DNA of 64,000 bases from Streptomyces sp. R33. Lineage in GTDB: Bacteria; Actinomycetota; Actinomycetes; Streptomycetales; Streptomycetaceae. The stretch covers positions 186,001 to 250,000 of the forward strand of contig NZ_CP165728.1 of the NCBI RefSeq assembly GCF_041200175.1, written 5' to 3'. Both the position numbers and the translations under genes were made by a program. A model generated the notes under the pieces. That model saw nothing but the letters and a program-made list of their open reading frames with translations, was not told where the DNA came from and did no database searches. Shown piece after piece: positions 16,348-24,472 of the stretch (within the stretch, counting starts at the first letter, position 1; each line of letters opens with the position of its first letter).

Positions 16348-17526
16348 ATGACCACGTTCCGACCGAGGATCACCGACGAGCAGCGGCGAGCCCGCCTCGC
16401 CACCGCGCACCTTCTGGCCCCCGCGGCGCGTGCGGCGACACCCGAACGGGTCGCAGATGCCCTCCTGGCCCTGCACGCGACGGACCCGGCCTCCGTCTAC
16501 CTGGCGGTGGCCGCTCGTACGGCCGATCCGGCGCCGGCGCAGCTGGAGCGGGCCCTGTACGAGGAGCGGAGCCTGGTGCGGATGCTGTGCATGCGCCGCA
16601 CCATGTTCGTGGTGCCCCGCGACCTCGCGCCCGTGGTCGACGCATCGACCGCGAGGACGGTCGCCGCCCGGGAGCGCAAGAGCCTCCTGAAGGTGCTGGG
16701 TGAGCAGCACGGCCACGGCGAGCAGTGGCTGGCCGCCACCGAGCACGCCGTGCTCGAGGCTCTGGCCGGCCTCGGCGAAGCCACCGCCGCCGAGCTCGCC
16801 GCCGCGGTGCCGGCCCTGCGCACGCAGATCCTGGTCTCGCCCGGCAAGCCGTACCAGGCCACCCCCCGCATCACCAGCCGGGTGCTCGGCGTGATGGCTG
16901 CACAGGGCCGGATCCGACGCGGCCGCCCGTTGGGCACCTGGGCGTCCTCGCAGTTCCGCTGGGCGCCGGCCGAGCCCCACCCCGAGCTCCCGTCCGACGA
17001 CGCCCGTGCCGGACTCCTCGCCCGCTACCTGCACTCCTTCGGCCCCGCGACCACCGAGGACCTGAAGTGGTGGACCGGCTGGACCCTCACCGACACCCGC
17101 CGGGCCCTGGCCCGCACCGAAGCGGTCGAGGCCGACCTCGCCCACGGCCCCGGCCACGCCCTGCCCGACCAGCTCGACCTGCCCTCCGAGACCGAACCCG
17201 CAGCTGCGCTGCTGCCCTCCCTCGACCCCACGGCCATGGGCTGGCGGCACCGTGACTGGTACCTCGACCCCGCCCTCGTTCCCGAACTCTTCGATGGCTT
17301 CGGCAACATCGGCCCCACCATCTGGTGGGACGGCCGCATCGTCGGCGGCTGGGCCCAGCGCCGGGACGGGCAGATCGCCACTCACCCGCTCACACCCGAG
17401 GGCCGCACCCGAGCCGCCAGGGAAGCGATCGCCACCGAGGCGGCCCGCCTGACCGCCTTCCTCGGCGAGATCCGCATCCGGCCCAGCATGAGAACCCCCC
17501 TCGAACGCCGCCTGGCCGACGGCTAA
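16348..17526 (+). CDS. Winged-helix AlkZ-like (HTH_42) protein (392 aa)
   Basis: The protein matches the winged-helix DNA-binding family (HTH_42) that includes the DNA glycosylase AlkZ, which unhooks interstrand crosslinks made by azinomycin, and YcaQ. The tandem winged-helix layout is suggested by LLALHATDP near residue 40, the ITSRVLGVMAAQGRI helix near 180 and the C-terminal TIWWDGRIVGGW strand near 330. In AlkZ and YcaQ the catalytic signature near residue 40 begins with Gln (QxQ or QxD); here the aligned residues are His43-Ala-Thr45, a divergent type. Some family members are self-resistance enzymes in clusters for DNA-alkylating products, but these proteins are also widespread in Streptomyces outside clusters. 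It ends in a strong inverted repeat shared with its convergent neighbour. Confidence 0.85.
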   Translation: MTTFRPRITDEQRRARLATAHLLAPAARAATPERVADALLALHATDPASVYLAVAARTADPAPAQLERALYEERSLVRMLCMRRTMFVVPRDLAPVVDASTARTVAARERKSLLKVLGEQHGHGEQWLAATEHAVLEALAGLGEATAAELAAAVPALRTQILVSPGKPYQATPRITSRVLGVMAAQGRIRRGRPLGTWASSQFRWAPAEPHPELPSDDARAGLLARYLHSFGPATTEDLKWWTGWTLTDTRRALARTEAVEADLAHGPGHALPDQLDLPSETEPAAALLPSLDPTAMGWRHRDWYLDPALVPELFDGFGNIGPTIWWDGRIVGGWAQRRDGQIATHPLTPEGRTRAAREAIATEAARLTAFLGEIRIRPSMRTPLERRLADG

Positions 17527-17577
17527 GGGCTGTCCCGTAATCCCGTGCGCCCGCCGGGGATTACGGGACAGCCCTTA
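17524..17577. terminator. Bidirectional inverted repeat between convergent genes
   Basis: A perfect 21-bp inverted repeat (17,524-17,544 and 17,557-17,577) with a 12-base loop, placed between two convergent genes. Its arms read GGGCTGTCCCGTAA, a sequence I associate with terminal repeats of Streptomyces insertion sequences, so it may be a residue of a mobile element that now serves as a terminator. The right arm plus loop occurs again at 36,476. Confidence 0.8.
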
Positions 17578-17579
17578 GG
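17545..17579. repeat. 35-bp direct repeat, copy 1
   Basis: Thirty-five bases here are identical to 36,476-36,510 and in the same orientation. The copies flank the block that holds the SARP regulator, Leu-type enzymes and SyrB2-like genes. Confidence 0.9.
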
Positions 17580-17587
17580 GGGTGTCG

Positions 17588-18115
17588 TCAAAGTCTCGTC
17601 TGGCCGCCGAGCGGCGCGGAGAACCGCGGCCGCCAGCCTTCCTCCGTCTGCACCACCAGTTGGACCGCCGCCGCACGAGTGCGCAGCGGCAGCAGGCTGC
17701 CGACCGCAGCGCGCACAGGGGCGGCGGCCGTCGGGTCGTCTGCCCCCAGCGCGACGGTGACATGGGCGGCGGGCCGCGCCCCGAAGCGGCCCCCGTACGG
17801 GCGCAACCCGGGCCACCGGGCGCGAAACGCATCGACGACCGGTTGCAGTCCCGGAACGGTGACGGCGACGAAGCCGGACGCCGTCACGACCTCCTCCAAG
17901 AGCAGATCGGCTGCCGGAAAACGCGCCGCCAGGGACCGCACGCCCTTCTCGTCCTGATCCGTCAGCGCCGATTCCGGCACGAACGGGTAGAGGAGCGAGA
18001 CGTGCGCCGGCACCCCGCGACGCACCAGAGCCGGATCGATACGCCACGCCGCATCGAGGAGCGGGGCGGCATCGGGCAGGACAATGACGACGGCAGTGGT
18101 TCCTGGCTCTGGCAC
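17588..18115 (-). CDS. 2H phosphoesterase / 2'-5' RNA ligase family protein (175 aa)
   Basis: Two His-x-Ser/Thr motifs define the 2H superfamily: HVSLLYPF at about residue 38 and HVTVALG at about residue 118. They form the two-histidine active site that acts on 2',5' or cyclic phosphodiester bonds of RNA or nucleotides. Length is normal for the bacterial family. It is convergent with the AlkZ-like gene and shares its terminator. The natural substrate is unknown. Confidence 0.88.
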   Translation of the reverse strand: MPEPGTTAVVIVLPDAAPLLDAAWRIDPALVRRGVPAHVSLLYPFVPESALTDQDEKGVRSLAARFPAADLLLEEVVTASGFVAVTVPGLQPVVDAFRARWPGLRPYGGRFGARPAAHVTVALGADDPTAAAPVRAAVGSLLPLRTRAAAVQLVVQTEEGWRPRFSAPLGGQTRL

Positions 18116-18228
18116 TCCGTCATCATCGCAGGCCAGGTACGGGACCGACGCTCCCCGACCGGCTCCTCAGGCGGTTGGGGCCGGCGCAGGTTCCACCGGC
18201 CGCACCAGCCCGGAGGCAGGGGCGCCGT

Positions 18229-18500
18229 CAGGAAGACCCCGACAACCAGCTCAGCGTCTGGGTGGGCCTCGACGGGCTCGCCAAGAGCCCCACCGAGAGC
18301 CTGGTACAGGTCGGTGTCCACGCCATCAACGCGGGCGTCGACTCGCTCGAGCAGCCGATCGGCATGGTCGTACAGGCCGAGGACCGCATGTCGGCCTCGG
18401 TCGTCCGAAGCACCGGGATCGTCTACAGCCCTTCGCCCGCCACCACCGACAGCGGCGGCTACAGCAACTTCTCCGTCACCTCGCACCAGGGTCAGGGAGC
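18229..18500 (+). pseudogene. Fragment resembling a G1 (eqolisin/A4) endopeptidase
   Basis: An open stretch encodes NQLSVWVGLDG, then ESLVQVGVHA and later DRMSASVV. This order is reminiscent of peptidase family G1, where a WVGxDG segment is followed by a Gln-containing strand and a 'D-x-I-S-A-S-V' segment. No plausible start or signal peptide precedes it and it runs into the 3' end of the AraC-type gene, so it looks like an internal piece of a lost gene. The match is short and from memory. Confidence 0.4.
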
Positions 18501-19315
18501 TACTCGGCCAGGTGGCGGGCCGGGCCGCTGCGGGCGTAGCGGCCCGGACTGGTGCCCAGCACGCGCTTGAAGTGCCGGTTGAAATGGGACTGGTCGTAGA
18601 AACCGGCCGAGGCCGCCACCAGGCGCGGTGCCATGCCTGCGAGCAACAGTTTGCGGGCCAGGTCCACGCGCCGTCCGGTCAGGTACTGGTGCGGACCCAT
18701 GCCGAACTCCCTGCTGAACACCCGGACGAGGTGCGCGGGGTGGACGTGGAGCGCCGCCGAGGCATCCTGGAGGCTGACGCCCTCCACGAACTTCTCGTCG
18801 AGGAGGTCGCGCAGCCGGTGGGCGATGCCGGCGTCGCGGGTCGGGGTGCGGTCCTCGAAGTGCCGTTCCAGGTGGTCGCGCAGGCGTTCGGACACCAGTG
18901 CCAGCCTGCTCTCTGCCTCGAGTTCGTCGCCGGGGTGCTCCAGCACCTGGTGCAGCTGGCTGATGCGCCGGCGCAGCAGCAGGTCGTCCATGACGGGGCT
19001 GTCCACCGCCAAGCCGATGAGTCCGTCGCCCAGCTGCGAGGAGTCGAGATATACAACTCTTTTTTGAAAGCCGGTCGGGGTGACCGAGCGTCCATTATGT
19101 GGGACGTGCGGGGGCAGCAGCGTGACCATTTGGTCCAGGGCGCCGTGCTCGTGCCGGTCCAGGTCGTATCTGACCATGCCGTCGTCGACGATCAGCAGAG
19201 TCCAGGAGTCATGCGTGTGCATGGGATAGACGTGGTCGGTGATGCGGGCGTGGTAGACCTCTTCGATTCCCGCCAGGGCGGGGCGCCATGCGCGGACCTG
19301 CGGATGATCAAGCAT
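18500..19315 (-). CDS. AraC-family transcriptional regulator (271 aa)
   Basis: The N-terminal part is a cupin-like sensor (HARITDHVYPMHTHDSW) and the C-terminal 100 residues contain two helix-turn-helix units ending in YDQSHFNRHFKRVLGTSPGRYA, the signature of AraC regulators. An ATG at 19,366 would extend it by 17 residues but its start codon would overlap the start codon of the divergent DUF2000 gene, so I favour the ATG at 19,315. It is divergent from the DUF2000-EamA pair and is the likely regulator of that pair, a frequent arrangement. Confidence 0.88.
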   Translation of the reverse strand: MLDHPQVRAWRPALAGIEEVYHARITDHVYPMHTHDSWTLLIVDDGMVRYDLDRHEHGALDQMVTLLPPHVPHNGRSVTPTGFQKRVVYLDSSQLGDGLIGLAVDSPVMDDLLLRRRISQLHQVLEHPGDELEAESRLALVSERLRDHLERHFEDRTPTRDAGIAHRLRDLLDEKFVEGVSLQDASAALHVHPAHLVRVFSREFGMGPHQYLTGRRVDLARKLLLAGMAPRLVAASAGFYDQSHFNRHFKRVLGTSPGRYARSGPARHLAE

Positions 19316-19364
19316 GCAAAGATCGTACAAGACTTGACCTGGGTGCCCGGGGTTTGATTCATCC

Positions 19365-19796
19365 ATGGACAGCGTGAACGAACCCGTTCGTTTTGAGACA
19401 AAGATCGCCGTGGTCTTGCGTGACGATCTTCAGGTGTGGCAGCGCCTCAACATGACCGCCTTTCTCGTGAGTGGAATCGGGCGCAAGGTTCCGGAAGTAA
19501 TCGGTGAGCCCTATTCGGACGCCGATGAGACCGAGTACCTGCCCATGTTCCGCCAGCCGGTCCTGGTCTTCGAGGCGAGCAAAGAGGCCCTGACCACCTC
19601 GCACCAGCGTGCCGTCAGCCGGGGTCTGCCCCTGTCGGTCTTCACCGCCGACCTCTTCACCACCAACAACGACCGGGACAACCGGGCCGCCGTTGCAGCC
19701 GTCCACCGGGACCAGCTGGACCTCGTCGGCATGGCCGTATACGGGCCGCGCAATGCGGTAGACAAGATCATCAAGGGCGCTCGAATGCACCCGTGA
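19365..19796 (+). CDS. DUF2000-family protein (143 aa)
   Basis: The protein has the DUF2000 layout: KIAVVLRDDLQVWQRLNMTAFL near residue 13 and AVYGPRNAVDKI near the end. Its function is unknown; structures of the family suggest a peptidyl-tRNA-hydrolase-like fold. There is no clear ribosome-binding site. TTGACC at 19,334 with GATTCA 16 bases later puts transcription start very close to the ATG, so it may be leaderless. It probably shares an operon with the EamA transporter 20 bases downstream. Confidence 0.85.
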   Translation: MDSVNEPVRFETKIAVVLRDDLQVWQRLNMTAFLVSGIGRKVPEVIGEPYSDADETEYLPMFRQPVLVFEASKEALTTSHQRAVSRGLPLSVFTADLFTTNNDRDNRAAVAAVHRDQLDLVGMAVYGPRNAVDKIIKGARMHP

Positions 19797-19816
19797 CGTC
19801 TCCTTAGGGGCGTGGC

Positions 19817-20881
19817 ATGGAAAAGGAAACGTCGCTGCGGAGCGAATCCGCACAGGCGTATGTGTACCTGCTCGCGACCATGGCGCTCTTCGGTAGTGCT
19901 TTCGCCAGCTCTAAATCAGTGGTCGGCCATATGCCCCACCAGGTCGCCGCTGTTCTCCGCTTCGGTGGCGGCGCGGTCATCCTGGTGGTTCTGCTCGCTT
20001 TCATCGGGCGGAAATCAAAGGGGCCGTCGCTTACACGTTCGCAAATTGCGCGTGCGGCGGCAGTGGGACTCGTCGGGGTCTTCGCGTACAACCTGTTCTT
20101 CTTCTGGGGTCTTTCTCTGGCCCCTTCGATCGACGGAAGCATCATCGTTCCGGTTCTGAGCCCGGTCATCACGACGGGAATTCTCCTGGCCCTGGGCCGG
20201 GAAAAGGCTTCGGGAGCCCGAATGGGCGGCCTGGCGCTGGGAGTGTCGGGCGCCGTCGTGTTCTTCGTCGGCGCGGGGGGCACCGGCGTGGATGCGGGCG
20301 GGTCCCGGTTGACCGGGGACCTCGTCTACCTTCTCGGCGCACTCTCCTGGGCCGTGTACAGCATCGCCTCGAAGAAGGTCCTGGTCGGCATGGACCCGCT
20401 GCGGGCCACCACGTTCGGCACCCTGGCCGGGGCGCTCGCCCTGCTGCTCTTCGCCGTGCCCGCGTTCCCGGACGTGGAGTGGAGCGCGCTGTCGTCGACG
20501 ACATGGCTGAACGTCGTGTACCTCGCCGTCGGCCCCACCGCCATGGCCTACCTCTTCTACTACCGGGGCCTGAGGGTCGTCAGCCCGTCGACCGCGACCG
20601 TCATCATGTTCTCCGTCCCGGTGTTCGGGGTGACCTGCGCCGTCGTCTTCCTGGGTGAGTCGTTCGGCGGACTCCAGCTGGCGGGCGCCGCCGTCATGCT
20701 CGCCGGCGCACTGCTGGCCGTGACGCAGGGCCGCCTCCGTCAGCAGGCCCCGGAGCAGCCGGCGCAGGAGACCGGGCGGGAGGCCGATCCGGCCGCACCC
20801 GCTCCCCTTTCGGGAGCCGACGGCGGGGAATCCCACCGCAAGGCTGCTTCGACGACTGTACGGACAGTGGAAGAAAACTAG
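19817..20881 (+). CDS. EamA/DMT-family transporter (354 aa)
   Basis: Ten hydrophobic segments in two repeated EamA halves (ATMALFGSAFASSK near residue 16; GALSWAVYSIASKKVL near 175) mark a drug/metabolite transporter, typically exporting amino acids or metabolites. AGGGG lies six bases before the ATG. The C-terminal tail after residue 305 is hydrophilic and charged. It forms a pair with DUF2000 under the divergent AraC regulator. Whether it serves the nearby biosynthetic block is not clear from the sequence. Confidence 0.88.
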   Translation: MEKETSLRSESAQAYVYLLATMALFGSAFASSKSVVGHMPHQVAAVLRFGGGAVILVVLLAFIGRKSKGPSLTRSQIARAAAVGLVGVFAYNLFFFWGLSLAPSIDGSIIVPVLSPVITTGILLALGREKASGARMGGLALGVSGAVVFFVGAGGTGVDAGGSRLTGDLVYLLGALSWAVYSIASKKVLVGMDPLRATTFGTLAGALALLLFAVPAFPDVEWSALSSTTWLNVVYLAVGPTAMAYLFYYRGLRVVSPSTATVIMFSVPVFGVTCAVVFLGESFGGLQLAGAAVMLAGALLAVTQGRLRQQAPEQPAQETGREADPAAPAPLSGADGGESHRKAASTTVRTVEEN

Positions 20882-21054
20882 AGAAATGCCGCAACGCCTC
20901 CGGGGGGAAGGCGATGTGCCCGCTCATCACCCGCTCAGGGCCTCGCCCCGGCCCTGGGTGGGTGTCTGCTTTCCCAACCCCCACGTGCACCCAGCGTCGC
21001 GTGCACGGAAATGAAGCTCATCCGTACGGAATGCAAGATCGGGGTCTCAACTTC

Positions 21055-22962
21055 ATGTCTGAAGTCGAGTTTCGGGTGCTGGGGCCGCTTCAGCTCAAGG
21101 TGAGCGGGCGCACAGTACCTCTGAGAGGTATGAAACATCAGATTGTGCTCGGTTCGCTCCTGACCGCAGAGAGCCGGCGCACATCCATCGGGCGTCTCGT
21201 CGACTCGGTCTGGGGAACCACGCCGCCGAGCACCGCGGGCAAACAGATCCGCAATGCGGTATCCGACCTGCGCAATATCCTGGCCCCCAGCGGAGCCGTC
21301 ATCACTCCCGTCGCCGACGGCTACCAGCTCGACATCGGCGAGGCCAGGCTCGACCTCCACGAGTTCCGCCGGCATCTGGCGCAGGCGCGCACCCATCTCG
21401 GCCAGGGGCGGAAGCCGGACGCGATCGTGGAGTTCCGCGCCGCGCTGTCCCTGTGGACCGGTCCGATGCTCTCGGGGATCGAGAGCGCCACCCTCCAGGC
21501 CCAGGTCGCAGGCGTGAACGAGGGCCGGCTCTCGGTTGCCGAGGAGTGCATCGACCTGGAACTCGCCCACGACCGGCACAAGAGCCTCGTCAGCGAGCTC
21601 GCGGCTTGGGTGGCCGAATACCCACTGCGCGAGCGGATGGTCGCCCAGTACGTGCTCGCCCTGCACCGCTCCGGCGCCCGGGCGCGCGCCTTCACCGTCT
21701 ACGAACAGGCCAGGCGCAACCTGGCGGAGTCGCTCGGTCTGAGCCCGGGCCCCGAACTGCTCGAAGTCCACCAGCTGATGTTGCGCGAGGACTTCGACGC
21801 GGCGGCTCCCGCAGCCGCACCCGCCGTCCGGATCGCGCCCTCCGCTCCGCCCGTGCCCCTCCCCGCTGTGCCCGCCGACGCCGTTTCCACCGCCGATGCC
21901 GGCGTGCCCGCTCCGGACAACCTGCCCTTCGAGAGCGGGCACTTCGTCGGCCGGACTGCGGAGATCGAAGCCCTCCTCGCCGGCGGCGCGGCCGCCGGGC
22001 CGCGCCGCGTGCTGTCCGTCGACGGCATGGGAGGCGTGGGCAAGACCACCCTCGCGGTGTACTTCGCCCATCGCGTGGCGGACCGGTACCCGGACGGCCG
22101 GATCTTCCTCGACCTGTGCGGCCACACCCGGCACGAGGACCCGCTCGGCCACCGGGCGGCGCTGCGCCAGCTGCTCGTGCTCTCCGGACTGCCGGAAGGC
22201 GAACTGCCCGACTCGGTCGAGGCCCTGGTCCAGATGTGGCGCGGTCGCACCGCCGGCCGGCGCATGCTGGTCGTCCTCGACAACGCTGTCGGCGCCGAGC
22301 AGATCGGGCCGCTGCTCCCGGCCGGTGACGAGTGCCTGACCCTGGTCACCAGCAGGCGCCGCCTGACCATGACCGCGCTGTCTCCCACTCGGGTGGTGTC
22401 CCTGGACCCCGTCTCCCGCGAGGAGGGGTACGCACTGTTCTGCCGGCTGCTGGGCAAGCGGCACCCCCAGCCCAGGCCTGATGAGGTCAGCGGCATTCTG
22501 GACCACTGCGGCGATCTGCCCCTGGCCGTCGCCGCAGCCGCGGCGCGCCTGCGGCGACGGCCTTCCTGGCAGGTGTGGTACTTGGCCCAGCGGCTCGCGG
22601 ACCCGGCGGTGCGCCTCGCCGACCTGCAGACGGAGCACGGCGGGATCGTGGCCTGCTTCGACGCCTCGTACCGGCATCTGAACGCGGGTCAGCAGCGGCT
22701 GCTGCGCCTCCTCGGCACGGCCGAAGGCGAACGTACGGACGTGGCGTCCACGTCCGTACTGGCCGGACTGCCGCCCTTCGTCGCCGAGCAGATGCTCGAG
22801 AGCCTGGTCGACGAGCACCTCCTGTTCCAGCCGGAGCCGGGTCAGTACCGCATGCACCCCCTGGTGAAGACGTACTGCGCGCAGCTCCCCGGGCACGACG
22901 GCACGAGCGGGCCGCAGCCGGAACGACACGGTGCCCTGAGCGCCGAGCCGCTGGCGGCCTGA
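21055..22962 (+). CDS. SARP/AfsR-type regulator with NB-ARC domain (635 aa)
   Basis: The ATG at 21,055 starts the typical SARP sequence (VEFRVLGPLQLKV). Residues 1-95 form the OmpR-like winged helix, about 100-245 the bacterial transcriptional activation domain (ends at LGLSPGPELLEVHQ), and 300-620 an NB-ARC ATPase with Walker A GMGGVGKTT near residue 325 and LVVLDNAVGAEQ as the Walker B region. It is shorter than AfsR and lacks the C-terminal TPR region. Such proteins activate antibiotic clusters by binding heptameric repeats next to the -35 region. It is the best candidate pathway activator for the Leu/SyrB2-like block that starts 1.5 kb downstream. Confidence 0.92.
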   Translation: MSEVEFRVLGPLQLKVSGRTVPLRGMKHQIVLGSLLTAESRRTSIGRLVDSVWGTTPPSTAGKQIRNAVSDLRNILAPSGAVITPVADGYQLDIGEARLDLHEFRRHLAQARTHLGQGRKPDAIVEFRAALSLWTGPMLSGIESATLQAQVAGVNEGRLSVAEECIDLELAHDRHKSLVSELAAWVAEYPLRERMVAQYVLALHRSGARARAFTVYEQARRNLAESLGLSPGPELLEVHQLMLREDFDAAAPAAAPAVRIAPSAPPVPLPAVPADAVSTADAGVPAPDNLPFESGHFVGRTAEIEALLAGGAAAGPRRVLSVDGMGGVGKTTLAVYFAHRVADRYPDGRIFLDLCGHTRHEDPLGHRAALRQLLVLSGLPEGELPDSVEALVQMWRGRTAGRRMLVVLDNAVGAEQIGPLLPAGDECLTLVTSRRRLTMTALSPTRVVSLDPVSREEGYALFCRLLGKRHPQPRPDEVSGILDHCGDLPLAVAAAAARLRRRPSWQVWYLAQRLADPAVRLADLQTEHGGIVACFDASYRHLNAGQQRLLRLLGTAEGERTDVASTSVLAGLPPFVAEQMLESLVDEHLLFQPEPGQYRMHPLVKTYCAQLPGHDGTSGPQPERHGALSAEPLAA

Positions 22963-23037
22963 GCCGGCAGCCCGAACTCCCCGCGCACTCTTCCTCCTCC
23001 TCCGACTTCCCTCACCGCGCCCTCACGGAGCTTCGCC

Positions 23038-24315
23038 ATGACCGGAAACACTCTCGCGGACTTCTTCCTCACGTTTGCGCTCGTCCTGGGCGCCGCCAAG
23101 GTCTTCGTGACACTCGCCCGCCGACTCGGGCAGCCCGCCGTGGTCGGCGAGATATGCGCCGGGCTGCTGGCCAGCCCGATGGTCCTCACCCAGGCGGGGT
23201 CCGACGCCGTACTGCCCGCCGACGTGAAGCCCCTGCTGGGCGCCCTGGCCAACGTGGGCCTCGCCACTTTCATGTTCATCGTCGGCTACGAGATCGATGC
23301 CGGCTTCCTGCGCAGCCGCAGGAAGGCCACGATGGGCCTGGTCGCCGGATCCGTGGCCGTCCCCCTCGTCGCGGGCGCCGCACTGGCCGTCCCCCTGGCC
23401 CGTACCTACGCTCCCGGCAGCCACACGGCCTTCGTCCTGTTCGTCGGGGTGGCCATGTCGGTCACCGCGTTCCCCGTGCTGGCCCGGATCCTCGCCGACC
23501 GCGGCCTGAACAGACACCCGGTCGGCGGCCTCACCCTGGCGGCAGCGGCTGTCGGCGACCTGGTTGCCTGGGCCTGCCTGGCGGGAGTCGTCGCGTACGC
23601 GGGGGCCGCGGGGCAGTGGCGGATGATGCTGCTCCCGGTGTACCTCACCGTCATGTTCGCCGTGGTCCGGCCCCTTCTGGGCGCGTTCGTCGAGCGGGCC
23701 CGAGCACGGGAAGCGGGCGCTGCACGGATCGTGCCCGCCCTGGTCGTGGGCTTGATGCTGTCCTGCGCGGCCACCGAATGGCTCGGGATCCACTTCATCT
23801 TCGGCGCGTTCGCATTCGGTGCGGTGATGCCCCGCAGCACACGGGGCGAGCTGCGGACCCAGATCATGCGGCACATGGAACAGGTGGGGCACCTCCTGCT
23901 TCCGCTCTACTTCGTGGTGGCCGGCACCAAGGTCGACCTCTCCGCGTTCGACCTGGCCGCCCTGCTCACACTGGCCGCCGTGATTGCCGTCGCCGTGGCC
24001 TCGAAGGCGGCCGGCTCCTATGCCGGTGCCAGGCTCTCCGGGCTCCCGCACGCCACGGCCGTGCCGGCCGCCGTACTCATGAACACCCGCGGACTCACGG
24101 AGATCGTCATCGTGGCCGTTGCCCTGGAGATGGGTCTGATCAACCAGGACTTCTATTCCATGATGGTCGTGATGGCCGTCGTGACGACCGCCATGACCGG
24201 GCCGTTGCTGAAGCTGACCCGCGTATTGCCCGAGGCCTCCCCGGTACTCCCGCCGGACGATTCCACCGCCGACCGTTCCGCCGCTCCGTCGTCGAAGGCC
24301 GTGAAGACGGGTTGA
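23038..24315 (+). CDS. CPA2-family cation:proton antiporter (425 aa)
   Basis: Twelve or so hydrophobic segments with family landmarks: LARRLGQPAVVGEICAGLL near residue 22, FVGVAMSVTAFPVLARIL near 140, HFIFGAFAFGAVMPR near 255 and MNTRGLTEIVI near 347. These fit the monovalent cation:proton antiporter-2 group (KefB/GerN/NapA-like). No TrkA-N regulatory domain follows. Such antiporters are sometimes found within specialised-metabolite clusters, where the role is usually unproven. It lies between the regulator and the biosynthetic genes on the same strand. Confidence 0.92.
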   Translation: MTGNTLADFFLTFALVLGAAKVFVTLARRLGQPAVVGEICAGLLASPMVLTQAGSDAVLPADVKPLLGALANVGLATFMFIVGYEIDAGFLRSRRKATMGLVAGSVAVPLVAGAALAVPLARTYAPGSHTAFVLFVGVAMSVTAFPVLARILADRGLNRHPVGGLTLAAAAVGDLVAWACLAGVVAYAGAAGQWRMMLLPVYLTVMFAVVRPLLGAFVERARAREAGAARIVPALVVGLMLSCAATEWLGIHFIFGAFAFGAVMPRSTRGELRTQIMRHMEQVGHLLLPLYFVVAGTKVDLSAFDLAALLTLAAVIAVAVASKAAGSYAGARLSGLPHATAVPAAVLMNTRGLTEIVIVAVALEMGLINQDFYSMMVVMAVVTTAMTGPLLKLTRVLPEASPVLPPDDSTADRSAAPSSKAVKTG

Positions 24316-24472
24316 AGACGGTTGAAGACCGGCTGAGGGCGGGCTGAGGGCGGCATGAGGATCGCTCGGGGATGCATCGAGGACGCCTCCTCATACGTTT
24401 GCCGACATCAGGTCGAGGAATCCGAACTCGCCGCAGACTGCGCCGTTCCGCAGTTTCCAACGGAGGCAAGAA

